Positions 1 through 6,953 of a DNA stretch of 18,823 bases are shown one piece after another. Source of the stretch: UBA1067 sp963661055 (lineage in GTDB: Bacteria; Verrucomicrobiota; Kiritimatiellia; RFP12; UBA1067); the NCBI GenBank assembly GCA_963661055.1, contig CAVLAC010000031.1:1-18823 (forward strand), given 5' to 3'. The position numbers and the translations under genes were made by a program. Each line of letters opens with the position of its first letter. Position 1 is the stretch's first letter. Under the pieces are notes generated by a model. The model ran no database searches, was not told the origin of the DNA, and saw only the letters and a program-made list of their open reading frames with translations.

Positions 1-530
1 GAAAGAATCGGGCGTAACCGCAGCAAGCTAGACTGAAGGTGAGGAGCGGGAGGGGCGGGCGAGTGTTGAGCGGAGTGAGACGGGCGGACGCGGGGCGTGG
101 ACAAGCAAGACACCCGCATCAGGGCGGGTTAGCACGGTTGCCGCCCGCCGTACCGCATATTGTCAGGCACAAGATACAGTCGAAGGCAAAAAGGCGCAAA
201 AAACTGGGGCTCTGCGTGAGATAATGGTGCTAAAACAGCGACTTTATGGGGCGCCTTGCACTTCATAATGGGCGCGCCCGCGCTTCTCTTTGGGAAACCA
301 ACGCGTTGGTTTACAAAAAGCAACGCGTTGGTTTTATAAAAGCAACGCGATGGTTTTGCAAAAGCAACGCGTTGGTTTCCCGTTCCCCTCCTTGACCAAA
401 CCCGTTCTCCTGCGCTTCGCGACCCATAGCCCTTAGCCTCCCACCCCATTCTTCTCCGCTACTTAAGCCTATTTAGACAAGATTACAGGATTAGTTTTTA
501 ACCCGAGAGGCACAAGGGCACAGAGTTTCA
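1..530. other. Non-coding region with no convincing gene
   Basis: I find no convincing gene here. A minus-strand open frame at 129-449 runs through the tandem array and looks spurious, because the repeat period (22) is not a multiple of three and the translation resembles no family I know. The left part (about 40-150) is rich in GGGCGG/CCGCCC runs that could form hairpins. I see no tRNA or rRNA. Confidence 0.6.
292..382. repeat. Four-copy 22-bp tandem array of a palindromic unit
   Basis: The core CAACGCG starts at 299, 321, 343 and 365, an exact 22-bp period. Each unit is CAACGCGTTGG (copy 3 has one change, GCGATGG), then a T-run, two variable bases and AAAAG. The core with its flank, CCAACGCGTTGG, is a 12-bp perfect palindrome. 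The array is also closed by inverted ends: GGGAAACCAACGCG on the left and its reverse complement CGCGTTGGTTTCCC on the right. 22 bp is two helical turns, so all cores lie on the same DNA face, which would suit cooperative protein binding. Function unknown. Confidence 0.85.
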
Positions 531-569
531 GAAAAGTGGAGGGCGGCTCGTGCGGGTGTCGCCCGCCAC
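531..569 (-). terminator. Rho-independent terminator of the ATPase gene
   Basis: Read on the minus strand, a stem of about 12 bp with two mismatches (GTGGCGGGCGAC pairing with GCCGCCCTCCAC, 10-nt loop) begins at the last base of the ATPase TAG stop. It is followed at once by TTTT (positions 535-532). The stem, position and T-run fit an intrinsic terminator, although the T-run is short. Confidence 0.65.
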
Positions 570-1885
570 TACATATCGCGCAGGGAGAGCGAGATGAACT
601 CAGGCGTTACCTTGCGCGGAAGCCCAAGTGCTTCACGCGCCACAGCAAACTTCGCTTTAAGCAATTCTAAATCAATGCGCCTAGCCTCGCGCTTTATCTC
701 CGCAATTTGGTAGCATCCATCTAACTCATTCTCTGCAATGAGGTCGATCTCGTTTTCGCCTTTCCTATCCCACCAACTACCCAGTCGCGACCACGCTCCC
801 GACTCCTCATATTTCTTACGGAAGTAACTCTCAAGCGCTAACCCACTAAAAGTTGGATAATCCCGCTTTACAAATTGACGCAACAAGCCAAAGTTCTTCA
901 TTTGCACCATACCATCGTACTTGAAGATAAAACGGAACCAGAACCTATAGAAAGGGTCATTAATCTGATAACGAACCAGCCGTGCCGTTTTTGAGCCAAA
1001 AGGCATCCGTTTAGAAATAAGATGGTAATCTTCTTCTAGGCGTGTAAGATAACCGCCCACGGGACGCCCCACCGCCTGCTCTATCTCATTTCGCGTTGTA
1101 ACGCCGCGCGCAATCACTGAAAGAATCGAGAAGTAGACCGCATAATCGCGCCCAAACTCATCACCCAAAAGAATTCGCCCTTCTTCTAAAAAGAATGAGT
1201 CTTCCGACACAGCCACCTTTAACATCTTACCGAAATCTGTTGCCCCTGCATCCATTAAAATAGCCACATATTTCGCGACACCGCCAGTGAATGCCCAAAG
1301 AGCCAATAAATCTTCAGGCGTATAATCCTTCTTGTGATAATGCAAAATGGACTTCAATACTGCAACGGAAAATGGTTCAACACGCATAAACGCCGTTTGG
1401 CGTCCGTAAAGAGGCTCTTTGCGATTAAGAAATATCTTATTAATGAGAGTATTAATCGACCCACACACAACAAGATTCAGGTGCGCGCTACCGTGCTCAC
1501 GGTCCCAAAGCCCCTGCAAAATACTAAATGCAGAAGGATTGACGCGATAGAAGTCTTGAAACTCATCAATAAATACCGTAATGGGATGTTCTTTCGAGAC
1601 TCTGAACATCTCCCGCCAAAAGCCCTGAAGCGTATGTATCTCAGAGGAAACAGAATTAGGGCATACGCGATTAAACTCCTCTACAAAGTCCGCCACGAGA
1701 TCCGACTCGCTCTTGCGTGACACAAAAAGATAAACAAAGTCACGATCTCCTAGAGCACGCTTAACAAGTTCCGTCTTGCCAATGCGGCGACGCCCCGTGA
1801 CAACTGTAAATTGAGCCTCCACGAGACTCTTCTCTCGAAGAGCGCGTAAGACCTCAATCTTATCCTCTCTATCAAAAAACTTCAT
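569..1885 (-). CDS. AAA+ ATPase (ATPase_2/DUF234 type) with PD-(D/E)XK-like C-terminus
   Basis: 438 aa from the chosen start. Walker A is GRRRIGKTEL (residues 31-40) and Walker B is ITVFIDEF (102-109). A winged-helix-like middle region is followed by a C-terminal stretch with D381 and the E396-I-K398 motif, the pattern of PD-(D/E)XK nucleases seen in the DUF234 part of this family. These proteins are common accessory genes in archaea and gut anaerobes and their cellular role is poorly known. The ATG at 1885 is preferred over an in-frame ATG at 2083 because AAGGAG stands 9 nt upstream of it and the promoter lies at about 2003-2032, inside the longer frame. The gene is AT-richer than the core genes and lacks the AAGTGCCGCG motif, so it is probably acquired. 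Confidence 0.85.
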   Translation of the reverse strand: MKFFDREDKIEVLRALREKSLVEAQFTVVTGRRRIGKTELVKRALGDRDFVYLFVSRKSESDLVADFVEEFNRVCPNSVSSEIHTLQGFWREMFRVSKEHPITVFIDEFQDFYRVNPSAFSILQGLWDREHGSAHLNLVVCGSINTLINKIFLNRKEPLYGRQTAFMRVEPFSVAVLKSILHYHKKDYTPEDLLALWAFTGGVAKYVAILMDAGATDFGKMLKVAVSEDSFFLEEGRILLGDEFGRDYAVYFSILSVIARGVTTRNEIEQAVGRPVGGYLTRLEEDYHLISKRMPFGSKTARLVRYQINDPFYRFWFRFIFKYDGMVQMKNFGLLRQFVKRDYPTFSGLALESYFRKKYEESGAWSRLGSWWDRKGENEIDLIAENELDGCYQIAEIKREARRIDLELLKAKFAVAREALGLPRKVTPEFISLSLRDM

Positions 1886-1938
1886 ACTACAATTCTCCTT
1901 CGTACGGACTCTTCGCCGCGCCGAAAAAGCGGGTACAT

Positions 1939-1979
1939 GTTTCAGCAACCACGGTTTCCGAAACGGCGGTTGCTGAAAC
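1939..1979. repeat. Nested perfect inverted repeat in the ATPase gene leader
   Basis: The outer arms are 12-bp perfect complements, GTTTCAGCAACC (1939-1950) and GGTTGCTGAAAC (1968-1979). Inside them a second palindrome, GTTTCCGAAAC, forms another stem. The structure lies in the transcribed leader between the promoter (-10 at 2003-2008) and the start at 1885. It would form a strong mRNA hairpin or bind a dimeric repressor. There is no T-run, so it is not a simple terminator. Confidence 0.8.
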
Positions 1980-2002
1980 TTGTCCGCTAGGATTCGGCTA
2001 AT

Positions 2003-2032
2003 ATTATACCAAAAAATGCGCTCTTCTCTCAA
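2003..2032 (-). promoter_or_regulatory. Sigma-70-like promoter of the ATPase gene
   Basis: Minus strand: -35 TTGAGA (2032-2027), 18-nt spacer, -10 TATAAT (2008-2003). Five of six and six of six bases match the consensus. The predicted leader is about 110 nt. Confidence 0.75.
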
Positions 2033-2091
2033 GCACAAACTGCCGCGCAACGATGGAATGTACGGGAGTCTCCCAACCCTCATGTCCTAAT

Positions 2092-2121
2092 GGTAGGGGG
2101 CGGAGTCCCTTCCGCCCCGTG
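2092..2121. repeat. REP-like GC-rich palindromic repeat, copy 1
   Basis: Stem GGGGCGG (2097-2103), loop AGTCCCTT, stem CCGCCCC (2112-2118), preceded by TGGTAG. Related copies are at 18582 and, inverted, at 18802. It sits between the ATPase gene and the GT4 gene. The rest of the 2084-2211 gap shows nothing I can name. Confidence 0.75.
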
Positions 2122-2211
2122 AAAAATGGCTGTGTTAGAGTGAAAGAATCGGGGGGCGGTTAATGCTGCCCGCGACCCTGCCAAAGCTCTATGTACCGCG
2201 TTACGCCAGTT

Positions 2212-3231
2212 TCAAGAGCACAACTTCTTGTACTCTTCTACATAGAACTTTGCAACATCGTCCCAAGTAAGCGCATTAAATGGCATAACATCTAAACGTC
2301 CAGCCTTGTCATAAAACGCTTGTAATTGAGTAATCGCCTTAGTTTCATCCCAGTCATCGCAGAAAGAAATATGAGTCGGCTTATCATAGCCCCATGCCCA
2401 CGGACGATTCGCAAGCAAAAGAGGCATTTTATATGCCGCCGCTTCATAAACAGCAATACAGCCACTTTCGCCTTTCGACAAGAGCACATAGCCCGAGGCG
2501 TTCCGTTCAATGCAATCACGCCATTCTTTACTTACATAACCTGGATAAAACACATACTTATTATCAACCGCAGCTTCAAATGCCTTGAAATATGGGTCTG
2601 TTAGCGTGCGGCTTCCCATAAACACAATCGGAACTTTCGCGAGTTTGGCATACCGCGCCAAAAGAACTGTCTGCTTGCGGGTGGAGATATTAGCACACGA
2701 TACCAAATACTTATCAGGGAATCCCTTCTCTTTGATATCGAGTCCACCGCTAATGTACATATCCTCGGGGTCATAAGCGTGAGGTATAATAAGCGTCTTC
2801 TCTTCTGGGATAAATTGCGGAAAGAATCGCATAGCCGTTTCTTTATCATTTATATGGATAAAATGAATTTTATCCATATAAGGCAAAGCATTCCAATAGC
2901 CAAACCTTTTTGAGATGCCCAAAGGCAAATGCGTCAGTACCTTATACTTAAAAACAGCTTTGCGTTTCTCTTGTTCAGACAAGTTTGTCGCAAAGTCAAA
3001 GATCATTGAAAGAAATGTCTTTATGCCGCGTTCTTTTGCCTCCCGCGCGGCAATTGGCACAGGGGCTAGAAAATGAATCAAATCCACATCTTTTTGGCGC
3101 TCATCCCACCAACGCGCAAATTGAATATCCACTCCAAGCTTGGATATGGCTTTCTGCAATTTAAGCGCGTGCGTCGTCTTCCCTCCTGGGGTTAGAAACG
3201 CATTCGTCGTATCAAACAACAATACTTTCAT
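2212..3231 (-). CDS. GT4-family (group 1) glycosyltransferase
   Basis: 339 aa. The N-terminus MKVLLFDTTNAFLTPGGKTTH fits the first Rossmann half of a GT-B enzyme. The C-terminal half has the donor-site EX7E motif, E255-SGCIAVY-E263, followed by AAAYKMPLLLAN, which is diagnostic of GT4-type enzymes using nucleotide-sugar donors. A role in surface polysaccharide or glycoconjugate synthesis is likely; donor and acceptor cannot be told. The start is supported by AAGGAG 6 nt upstream and by a TATAAT box at 3278-3283. The gene stands alone and is AT-richer than the genes beyond 3314. It has no exact AAGTGCCGCG copy, only one AATTGCCGCG variant (3046-3055), so it may be an acquired surface-variation gene. 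Confidence 0.85.
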   Translation of the reverse strand: MKVLLFDTTNAFLTPGGKTTHALKLQKAISKLGVDIQFARWWDERQKDVDLIHFLAPVPIAAREAKERGIKTFLSMIFDFATNLSEQEKRKAVFKYKVLTHLPLGISKRFGYWNALPYMDKIHFIHINDKETAMRFFPQFIPEEKTLIIPHAYDPEDMYISGGLDIKEKGFPDKYLVSCANISTRKQTVLLARYAKLAKVPIVFMGSRTLTDPYFKAFEAAVDNKYVFYPGYVSKEWRDCIERNASGYVLLSKGESGCIAVYEAAAYKMPLLLANRPWAWGYDKPTHISFCDDWDETKAITQLQAFYDKAGRLDVMPFNALTWDDVAKFYVEEYKKLCS

Positions 3232-3240
3232 TGGGTACTC

Positions 3241-3300
3241 CTTCGGTTCTAACTATTCGCAACTTTCATCGGCGAATATTATATCATATTTTAACCGAAG
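3241..3300 (-). promoter_or_regulatory. GT4 gene promoter framed by two nested inverted repeats
   Basis: The -10 box TATAAT lies at 3283-3278 on the minus strand; no good -35 is visible. Two inverted repeats are nested around it: CTTCGGTT (3241-3248) with AACCGAAG (3293-3300), and TATTCGC (3254-3260) with GCGAATA (3272-3278). The inner right arm touches the -10 box, so an operator or a leader hairpin is plausible. Confidence 0.55.
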
Positions 3301-3313
3301 AGTGTGGGGGATT

Positions 3314-3724
3314 TTATTCGTGGGGAATACGAAGGCGGGTGGCGAGGGTAGCGAGGGTGGACATATCACACGGCTGACCCTCAAATGTAATCGCGTTCTT
3401 GCCTACGCGCGGCACAATGTGGAAGTGCAGGTGGGGCACGGTTTGTCCAGCTGCCTCGCCATTATTTTGAAGGATGTTGAATCCGTCACAAGGCAGTGCC
3501 GTTTTGATATGCGCGGCGATTTTCTGGACGCGTGCGATGATTTCCTGTAGCTTCTCAGTGGGTGTATCGAGGAGTCCAGCATAGTGTTCCTTCGGGATGA
3601 CGAGCGTATGCCCTTCTGAAAAAGGGTTGATATCCAAATAAGCGAGTACGAGATCGTCCTCATAGACCTTGAAGGACGGAATCTCCCCCGCCGCGATAGC
3701 ACAGAATATGCAATTGTTCTTCAT
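3314..3724 (-). CDS. hinT: HIT-family (histidine triad) nucleotide hydrolase, HinT-like
   Basis: 136 aa, typical HinT length. The triad HLHFH (98-102, followed by IVPR) holds the catalytic His100. An N-terminal CIFC pair (Cys5, Cys8) is the zinc site found in one HIT subgroup. HinT proteins cleave adenosine phosphoramidates and acyl- or aminoacyl-AMP. The start has AAAGGA 8 nt upstream. The gene begins 16 bp after the pseudouridine synthase stop and is the last member of the long operon; no clear terminator follows before the GT4 promoter. Confidence 0.93.
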   Translation of the reverse strand: MKNNCIFCAIAAGEIPSFKVYEDDLVLAYLDINPFSEGHTLVIPKEHYAGLLDTPTEKLQEIIARVQKIAAHIKTALPCDGFNILQNNGEAAGQTVPHLHFHIVPRVGKNAITFEGQPCDMSTLATLATRLRIPHE

Positions 3725-3739
3725 TTTAGCATTCCTTTC

Positions 3740-4663
3740 TTACTTGCCCATATCAAAAAGACGCAAAGTGCCGCGAAAGTCCGCTGGGAGCGGCGAGTGC
3801 ACTGTGATTTTCGCGTGCGGGTCGAGCGGATGCGGCAATTCGAGGGTCGCCGCGTGCAACATCTGCCTCGGAATACGCATAAGGCGCGGATCGCGTGCGG
3901 ATTTAAGTCCAAAAACGCGGTCGCCCAAAATCGGTGCACGGACCGAAGCCAAATGCCGTCGAATCTGATTGGTGCGCCCCGTATCAATCTTGACCTTGAG
4001 GAAACTCGCGTCAGGTCCCGTCGCTTCACGGACCACCTGCGAAACGGCGCGCTCTCCGTCGAGAGGCTTTTCTATCTTCAAGTGTGCATAGGGGAAGCGT
4101 CCGAGCGCAATGGCGCGATAGACCTTCGTCACTTTATGAGTCTTAAAGAGTTCGATTGCCGCGACAAGTGCCGCGTGATTCTTCGCGAAGAGGAGGCAGC
4201 CTGTCGTATCGCGGTCAAGGCGATGGACGGCTTCCAGCGTCGGAATCTTCTCTTGCACACGCAAAATCGCTTCCACGCTCTTCGGGTCATCGCATGTGAC
4301 GAGTCCAGCGGGCTTATCACAGACGAGATACGCCTCATCCTGCCAAAGAACGCGCACATGCCGCTTCGTGGGGGTCGTGCCGCGCGAAAGTGCCGCGCTT
4401 CCTGTACTCAGGGCGGACTGCTTTTGTGCCCCCTTTACCACGGCGGACGGGATTTCCACCTTATCGCCCGTCTTGAGTGTGTGCCGCGCCATCCAAATAC
4501 ACGTGTGATTCACCCACACACTGCGTCCATCAATGACCGCCTTCGCCGTCCGCCGCGAGAGCGCGAACTTCTGGACGAGGAAATCCTGCAAGAGTTTAGC
4601 GTCCGGCTTGTTCACAACGAGTGAGACGAGTCCTGCCGCGTGATGGGGTGCTTGTCGCTTCAT
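3740..4663 (-). CDS. RluA-family pseudouridine synthase with S4 domain
   Basis: 307 aa. An S4 RNA-binding domain (about residues 21-75) is followed by the synthase domain with the catalytic motif HRLDRDTTG (147-155, nucleophile Asp150). It converts uridine to pseudouridine, most likely in rRNA; which site cannot be told (RluC/RluD-like architecture). I chose the ATG at 4663 (AGGA 5 nt upstream) rather than the TTG at 4678, which would start immediately after the queA stop. The gene holds three exact AAGTGCCGCG copies (3766, 4166, 4388). A second RluA-family gene without S4 lies at 11721-12392. Confidence 0.92.
   Translation of the reverse strand: MKRQAPHHAAGLVSLVVNKPDAKLLQDFLVQKFALSRRTAKAVIDGRSVWVNHTCIWMARHTLKTGDKVEIPSAVVKGAQKQSALSTGSAALSRGTTPTKRHVRVLWQDEAYLVCDKPAGLVTCDDPKSVEAILRVQEKIPTLEAVHRLDRDTTGCLLFAKNHAALVAAIELFKTHKVTKVYRAIALGRFPYAHLKIEKPLDGERAVSQVVREATGPDASFLKVKIDTGRTNQIRRHLASVRAPILGDRVFGLKSARDPRLMRIPRQMLHAATLELPHPLDPHAKITVHSPLPADFRGTLRLFDMGK
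3766..3775 (+). repeat. Uptake-like motif AAGTGCCGCG
   Basis: Exact copy in the S4-type pseudouridine synthase gene near its 3' end; the gene strand reads it as R-G-T. Confidence 0.85.
4166..4175 (+). repeat. Uptake-like motif AAGTGCCGCG
   Basis: Exact copy in the same synthase gene; read as A-A-L in the gene frame (HAALVAAIEL). Confidence 0.85.
4388..4397 (+). repeat. Uptake-like motif AAGTGCCGCG
   Basis: Third exact copy in that gene, in the linker between the S4 and synthase domains; read as A-A-L (GSAALSRGT). Confidence 0.85.
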
Positions 4664-4678
4664 AGAGATCCTAACCAA

Positions 4679-5761
4679 TCAAACAATGAGCATGCAATCT
4701 CCGTAAGAGAAGAACATGTAATTTTCACGAACGGCCATCGCGTAGGCGCAAAGAACGCGTTCGCGCCCCGCCAAAGCCGAGATCATCATAAGCAAGGTGG
4801 ACTGCGGCAAATGGAAGTTCGTCAGCATACAGTCACAAACCTTAAACTTATAAGGCGGGTAAATAAAGATATTCGAAGCCCCCGTACCTGGCACAACAAG
4901 CGGTTGCCCTTCGGCATCTGGACGATTCGCCACCGTCTCGAGGGTGCGCACCGTCGTTGAACCTACGCAAAAGACGCGTCCGCCGCGCAATTTGCAGGCA
5001 TTAATGGCGTCCGCCGCCTCGGGCGAGACGGTAAACGCCTCGAAGTCCATTTGGTGATCTTCAATATTTTCCGCCTTCACGGGACGGAAAGTGCCAGGTC
5101 CGACATGGAGCGTAATTGCGACACGCTTTACGCCTTTCGCGTCGAGCGCGGCAAATATCTCGGGTGTAAAGTGAAGTCCCGCCGTGGGCGCGGCGACACT
5201 ACCAACATGCTTCGCATAAATCGTCTGATAGCGTTCGCGATCCTCAAGCTCCTCGGCACGCGTGCCTTCGCGCTTCACATAGGGCGGCACAGGTGTGTGC
5301 CCAAATTCGTCAAGGAGTTCCATTAGCGGCTTCTCACAAAGGAACTCGACCTTCCACATCCCAATGCCCTCGAGGGGCTTTAGGAGGCGGACTTTGAGTT
5401 CTTCGTGCGGACCAAACACGGCGACCTGCCCTTCGCGGCACTTGCGTCCCGAGCCAATCATACAATTCCAGACCAGCTCTTTGACGGTTTCCGCCTCAGG
5501 CGCGGCGGCAATCATAAGGACTTCGACCGCACCTTCCGAATCGGACCATTTACCTATGAGCCGCGCGGGAAAGACTTTCGTATCATTGACGACGAGAAGG
5601 TCGTTGGGGGTAATATACTCAACAATATCCGCGATGTGGCGGCGCTCCAAAACGCCTGTATCGCGGTGGAGCACCATCATCTTTTCCGTGCCACGCACGG
5701 CGGCAGGATGCTGGGCGATGAGTCGCTGGGGGAGCGGATACCAGAATTGCGAAGTCTTCAT
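4679..5761 (-). CDS. queA: S-adenosylmethionine:tRNA ribosyltransferase-isomerase
   Basis: 360 aa, full family length. It transfers and isomerises the ribosyl group of SAM onto 7-aminomethyl-7-deazaguanine in tRNA, giving epoxyqueuosine. Family hallmarks are VVNDTKVFPARL near residue 60, APTAGLHFTPE (191-201), TLHVGPGTFRPV, and a C-terminal NFHLPQSTLLM and SYGDCMLI. The start overlaps the plsY stop as ATGA, so translation is probably coupled. The AAGTGCCGCG copy at 5434 encodes K-C-R at residues 107-109. No other queuosine gene is in the window. Confidence 0.96.
   Translation of the reverse strand: MKTSQFWYPLPQRLIAQHPAAVRGTEKMMVLHRDTGVLERRHIADIVEYITPNDLLVVNDTKVFPARLIGKWSDSEGAVEVLMIAAAPEAETVKELVWNCMIGSGRKCREGQVAVFGPHEELKVRLLKPLEGIGMWKVEFLCEKPLMELLDEFGHTPVPPYVKREGTRAEELEDRERYQTIYAKHVGSVAAPTAGLHFTPEIFAALDAKGVKRVAITLHVGPGTFRPVKAENIEDHQMDFEAFTVSPEAADAINACKLRGGRVFCVGSTTVRTLETVANRPDAEGQPLVVPGTGASNIFIYPPYKFKVCDCMLTNFHLPQSTLLMMISALAGRERVLCAYAMAVRENYMFFSYGDCMLIV
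5434..5443 (-). repeat. Uptake-like motif AAGTGCCGCG
   Basis: Exact copy in queA, in the opposite orientation to most; read as K-C-R. Confidence 0.85.
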
Positions 5762-6393
5762 GACTTAAAGATATAAATCTTATTTTCCGTCCCTTTGATG
5801 AGGCGACCGATATTGGCGCGGTGCTTAAAGATGACGAAAAGCGAGATGAAGGTCACGAGCACCGCCTGGGGAATATTCGCCGTGCCACTCGAACCGAGAT
5901 AAGGGAGCCAAATCATAATTGCCAAAAACGCGGCGGCGGAACAACTACCAAGCGAAATATAGTGGGAAAGTGCAAAAACGACAATGAAGAGCGCGAAAGC
6001 GACCCCGACAAGTGCAGGGACGAGCCCGATAAGCATACCAAAGCCTGTCGCGACCCCCTTACCCCCCTTAAAGCGCATATAGGGCGTAAGCATATGCCCA
6101 ATGACGCAGGCAAGCCCCGTAACAAGCGCGAGATGAGTCCACGCCGCGCCACTTCCCGCGAAATGCCGCGCGATGAGGACGGGGATGAGCCCTTTCAGGA
6201 CATCACACGCGAAGGCGATGAAGCCCCACTTCTTACCAACCGAGCGAAATACATTCGTTGCGCCAATATTCTTTGAGCCGACCGTTCGAATATCGACCCC
6301 GCGCATCTTACCGATGAGAAAACCAAACGGAATCCCACCGATAAGATACGCAGCGCCGCAGAACGCAGCCCAAATGAGAGCTGATTCTTCCAT
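5758..6393 (-). CDS. plsY: Glycerol-3-phosphate acyltransferase (acyl-phosphate dependent)
   Basis: 211 aa integral membrane enzyme of phospholipid synthesis, transferring an acyl group from acyl-phosphate to sn-glycerol-3-phosphate. The signature GSKNIGATN (39-47) and the motif TPYMRFKGGKGVAT (about 103-116) match the conserved loops. Hydrophobic segments fit the usual multi-pass fold, with an N-terminal segment ending in YLIGGIPFGFLIG. It follows the Lys-rich gene by 5 bp with only a weak AAGAAG ribosome site and ends in an ATGA overlap with queA. It contains one AAATGCCGCG near-match (6161). Confidence 0.96.
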   Translation of the reverse strand: MEESALIWAAFCGAAYLIGGIPFGFLIGKMRGVDIRTVGSKNIGATNVFRSVGKKWGFIAFACDVLKGLIPVLIARHFAGSGAAWTHLALVTGLACVIGHMLTPYMRFKGGKGVATGFGMLIGLVPALVGVAFALFIVVFALSHYISLGSCSAAAFLAIMIWLPYLGSSGTANIPQAVLVTFISLFVIFKHRANIGRLIKGTENKIYIFKS

Positions 6394-6398
6394 TCTTC

Positions 6399-6632
6399 TT
6401 ACTTCTTAGCCTTAGCTGTTGTCTTCTTAGCAGGAGCCTTCTTTGCAGGCGCCTTCTTGGCAGGTGCCTTCTTCGCGCACTTAGCCGCCTTCTTGCAGGC
6501 AACTTTCTTGCACGGAGCTTTCACCTTGCACGCGACTTCCTTCTTGCAAGAAGCGGTCTTCTTGCACGCGGTTGTCTTTTTGCTGCTCTTTTTAGGCAAC
6601 GCAGCGGATTGCCGTTTTTTCGTTGTAGGCAT
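6399..6632 (-). CDS. Lys/Cys-rich low-complexity protein, histone-H1-like
   Basis: 77 aa; I count 28 lysines and 6 cysteines, almost no hydrophobic residues, and only a single acidic residue. The C-terminal third is APAKK repeated three times, the pattern of bacterial histone-H1-like (Hc1/AlgP-type) DNA-binding tails. The middle carries spaced CKK or CAKK units (ACKK, SCKK, PCKK, ACKK, KCAKK). A DNA-compacting role is inferred. The regular cysteines are unusual for such tails and might bind metal or form redox-sensitive crosslinks. The start at 6632 has AAAGG upstream. It lies between the HNH gene and plsY with small gaps. Confidence 0.75.
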   Translation of the reverse strand: MPTTKKRQSAALPKKSSKKTTACKKTASCKKEVACKVKAPCKKVACKKAAKCAKKAPAKKAPAKKAPAKKTTAKAKK

Positions 6633-6650
6633 GGGTTTACCCTTTCCTAT

Positions 6651-6953
6651 TTATGTTAGCCCCTTTGCTAACAAATCGTCCAAAATCTTCTCGACAGGCG
6701 TGTAGGCCTTCTTCTTGTTATTGCAGTCCTTGCAACAAGGGACGCAATTCGACCGCACCGACTTGCCACCCCGCGCGACAGGGATGACATGGTCCATCGT
6801 CAGGTTCTCAGCGCCCACTTGCTTGCCGCAGTAGTGGCAAACGCCCTTCTGCAACTGGGCACGCCACCAGTCCGTCTTGCGCAACTGCCGCGCTTTTTCG
6901 CGCTCGCGGTGCATATGCTGAGGGTCAGGTTGGAGGTCGAGCCAATCTTCCAT
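6651..6953 (-). CDS. Small HNH endonuclease
   Basis: 100 aa. Zinc-binding cysteines C39-x2-C42 (CHYC) and C74-x2-C77 (CKDC) frame the catalytic TMDHVIPVARGG (D54-H55), and N78 follows the second pair. This is the complete single-domain HNH layout of the McrA/phage-like type. The role is unknown; relatives act in restriction, recombination or repair. Start and upstream stop share one base (TAATG) with the glycosyltransferase gene, so it is translationally coupled within a housekeeping operon rather than sitting in a visible defence or phage locus. Confidence 0.88.
   Translation of the reverse strand: MEDWLDLQPDPQHMHREREKARQLRKTDWWRAQLQKGVCHYCGKQVGAENLTMDHVIPVARGGKSVRSNCVPCCKDCNNKKKAYTPVEKILDDLLAKGLT

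Noticed and set aside
1..150. tRNA or rRNA fragment at the left edge
   Set aside because: The GC-rich stretch forms simple inverted repeats but no cloverleaf or recognisable rRNA segment.
292..382. CRISPR array
   Set aside because: Units are 22 bp apart with 7-bp near-identical spacers and no unique spacer sequences; no cas gene is present.
129..449. A 106-codon minus-strand frame running through the tandem repeats
   Set aside because: The repeat period of 22 is not a multiple of three, no ribosome site is visible, and the translation looks like translated repeat DNA.
1886..2083. N-terminal extension of the ATPase to ATG 2083
   Set aside because: The extension covers a strong promoter and a nested palindrome and reads unlike the family N-terminus, which starts at MKFFDRE.
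3797..4624. A 275-codon plus-strand frame opposite the pseudouridine synthase gene
   Set aside because: Antisense to a gene with an intact S4 domain and catalytic motif; no domain of its own and Arg/Cys/His-rich composition.
4664..4678. TTG start at 4678 for the S4-type pseudouridine synthase
   Set aside because: It has no ribosome site and abuts the queA stop, while ATG 4663 has AGGA at a good distance.
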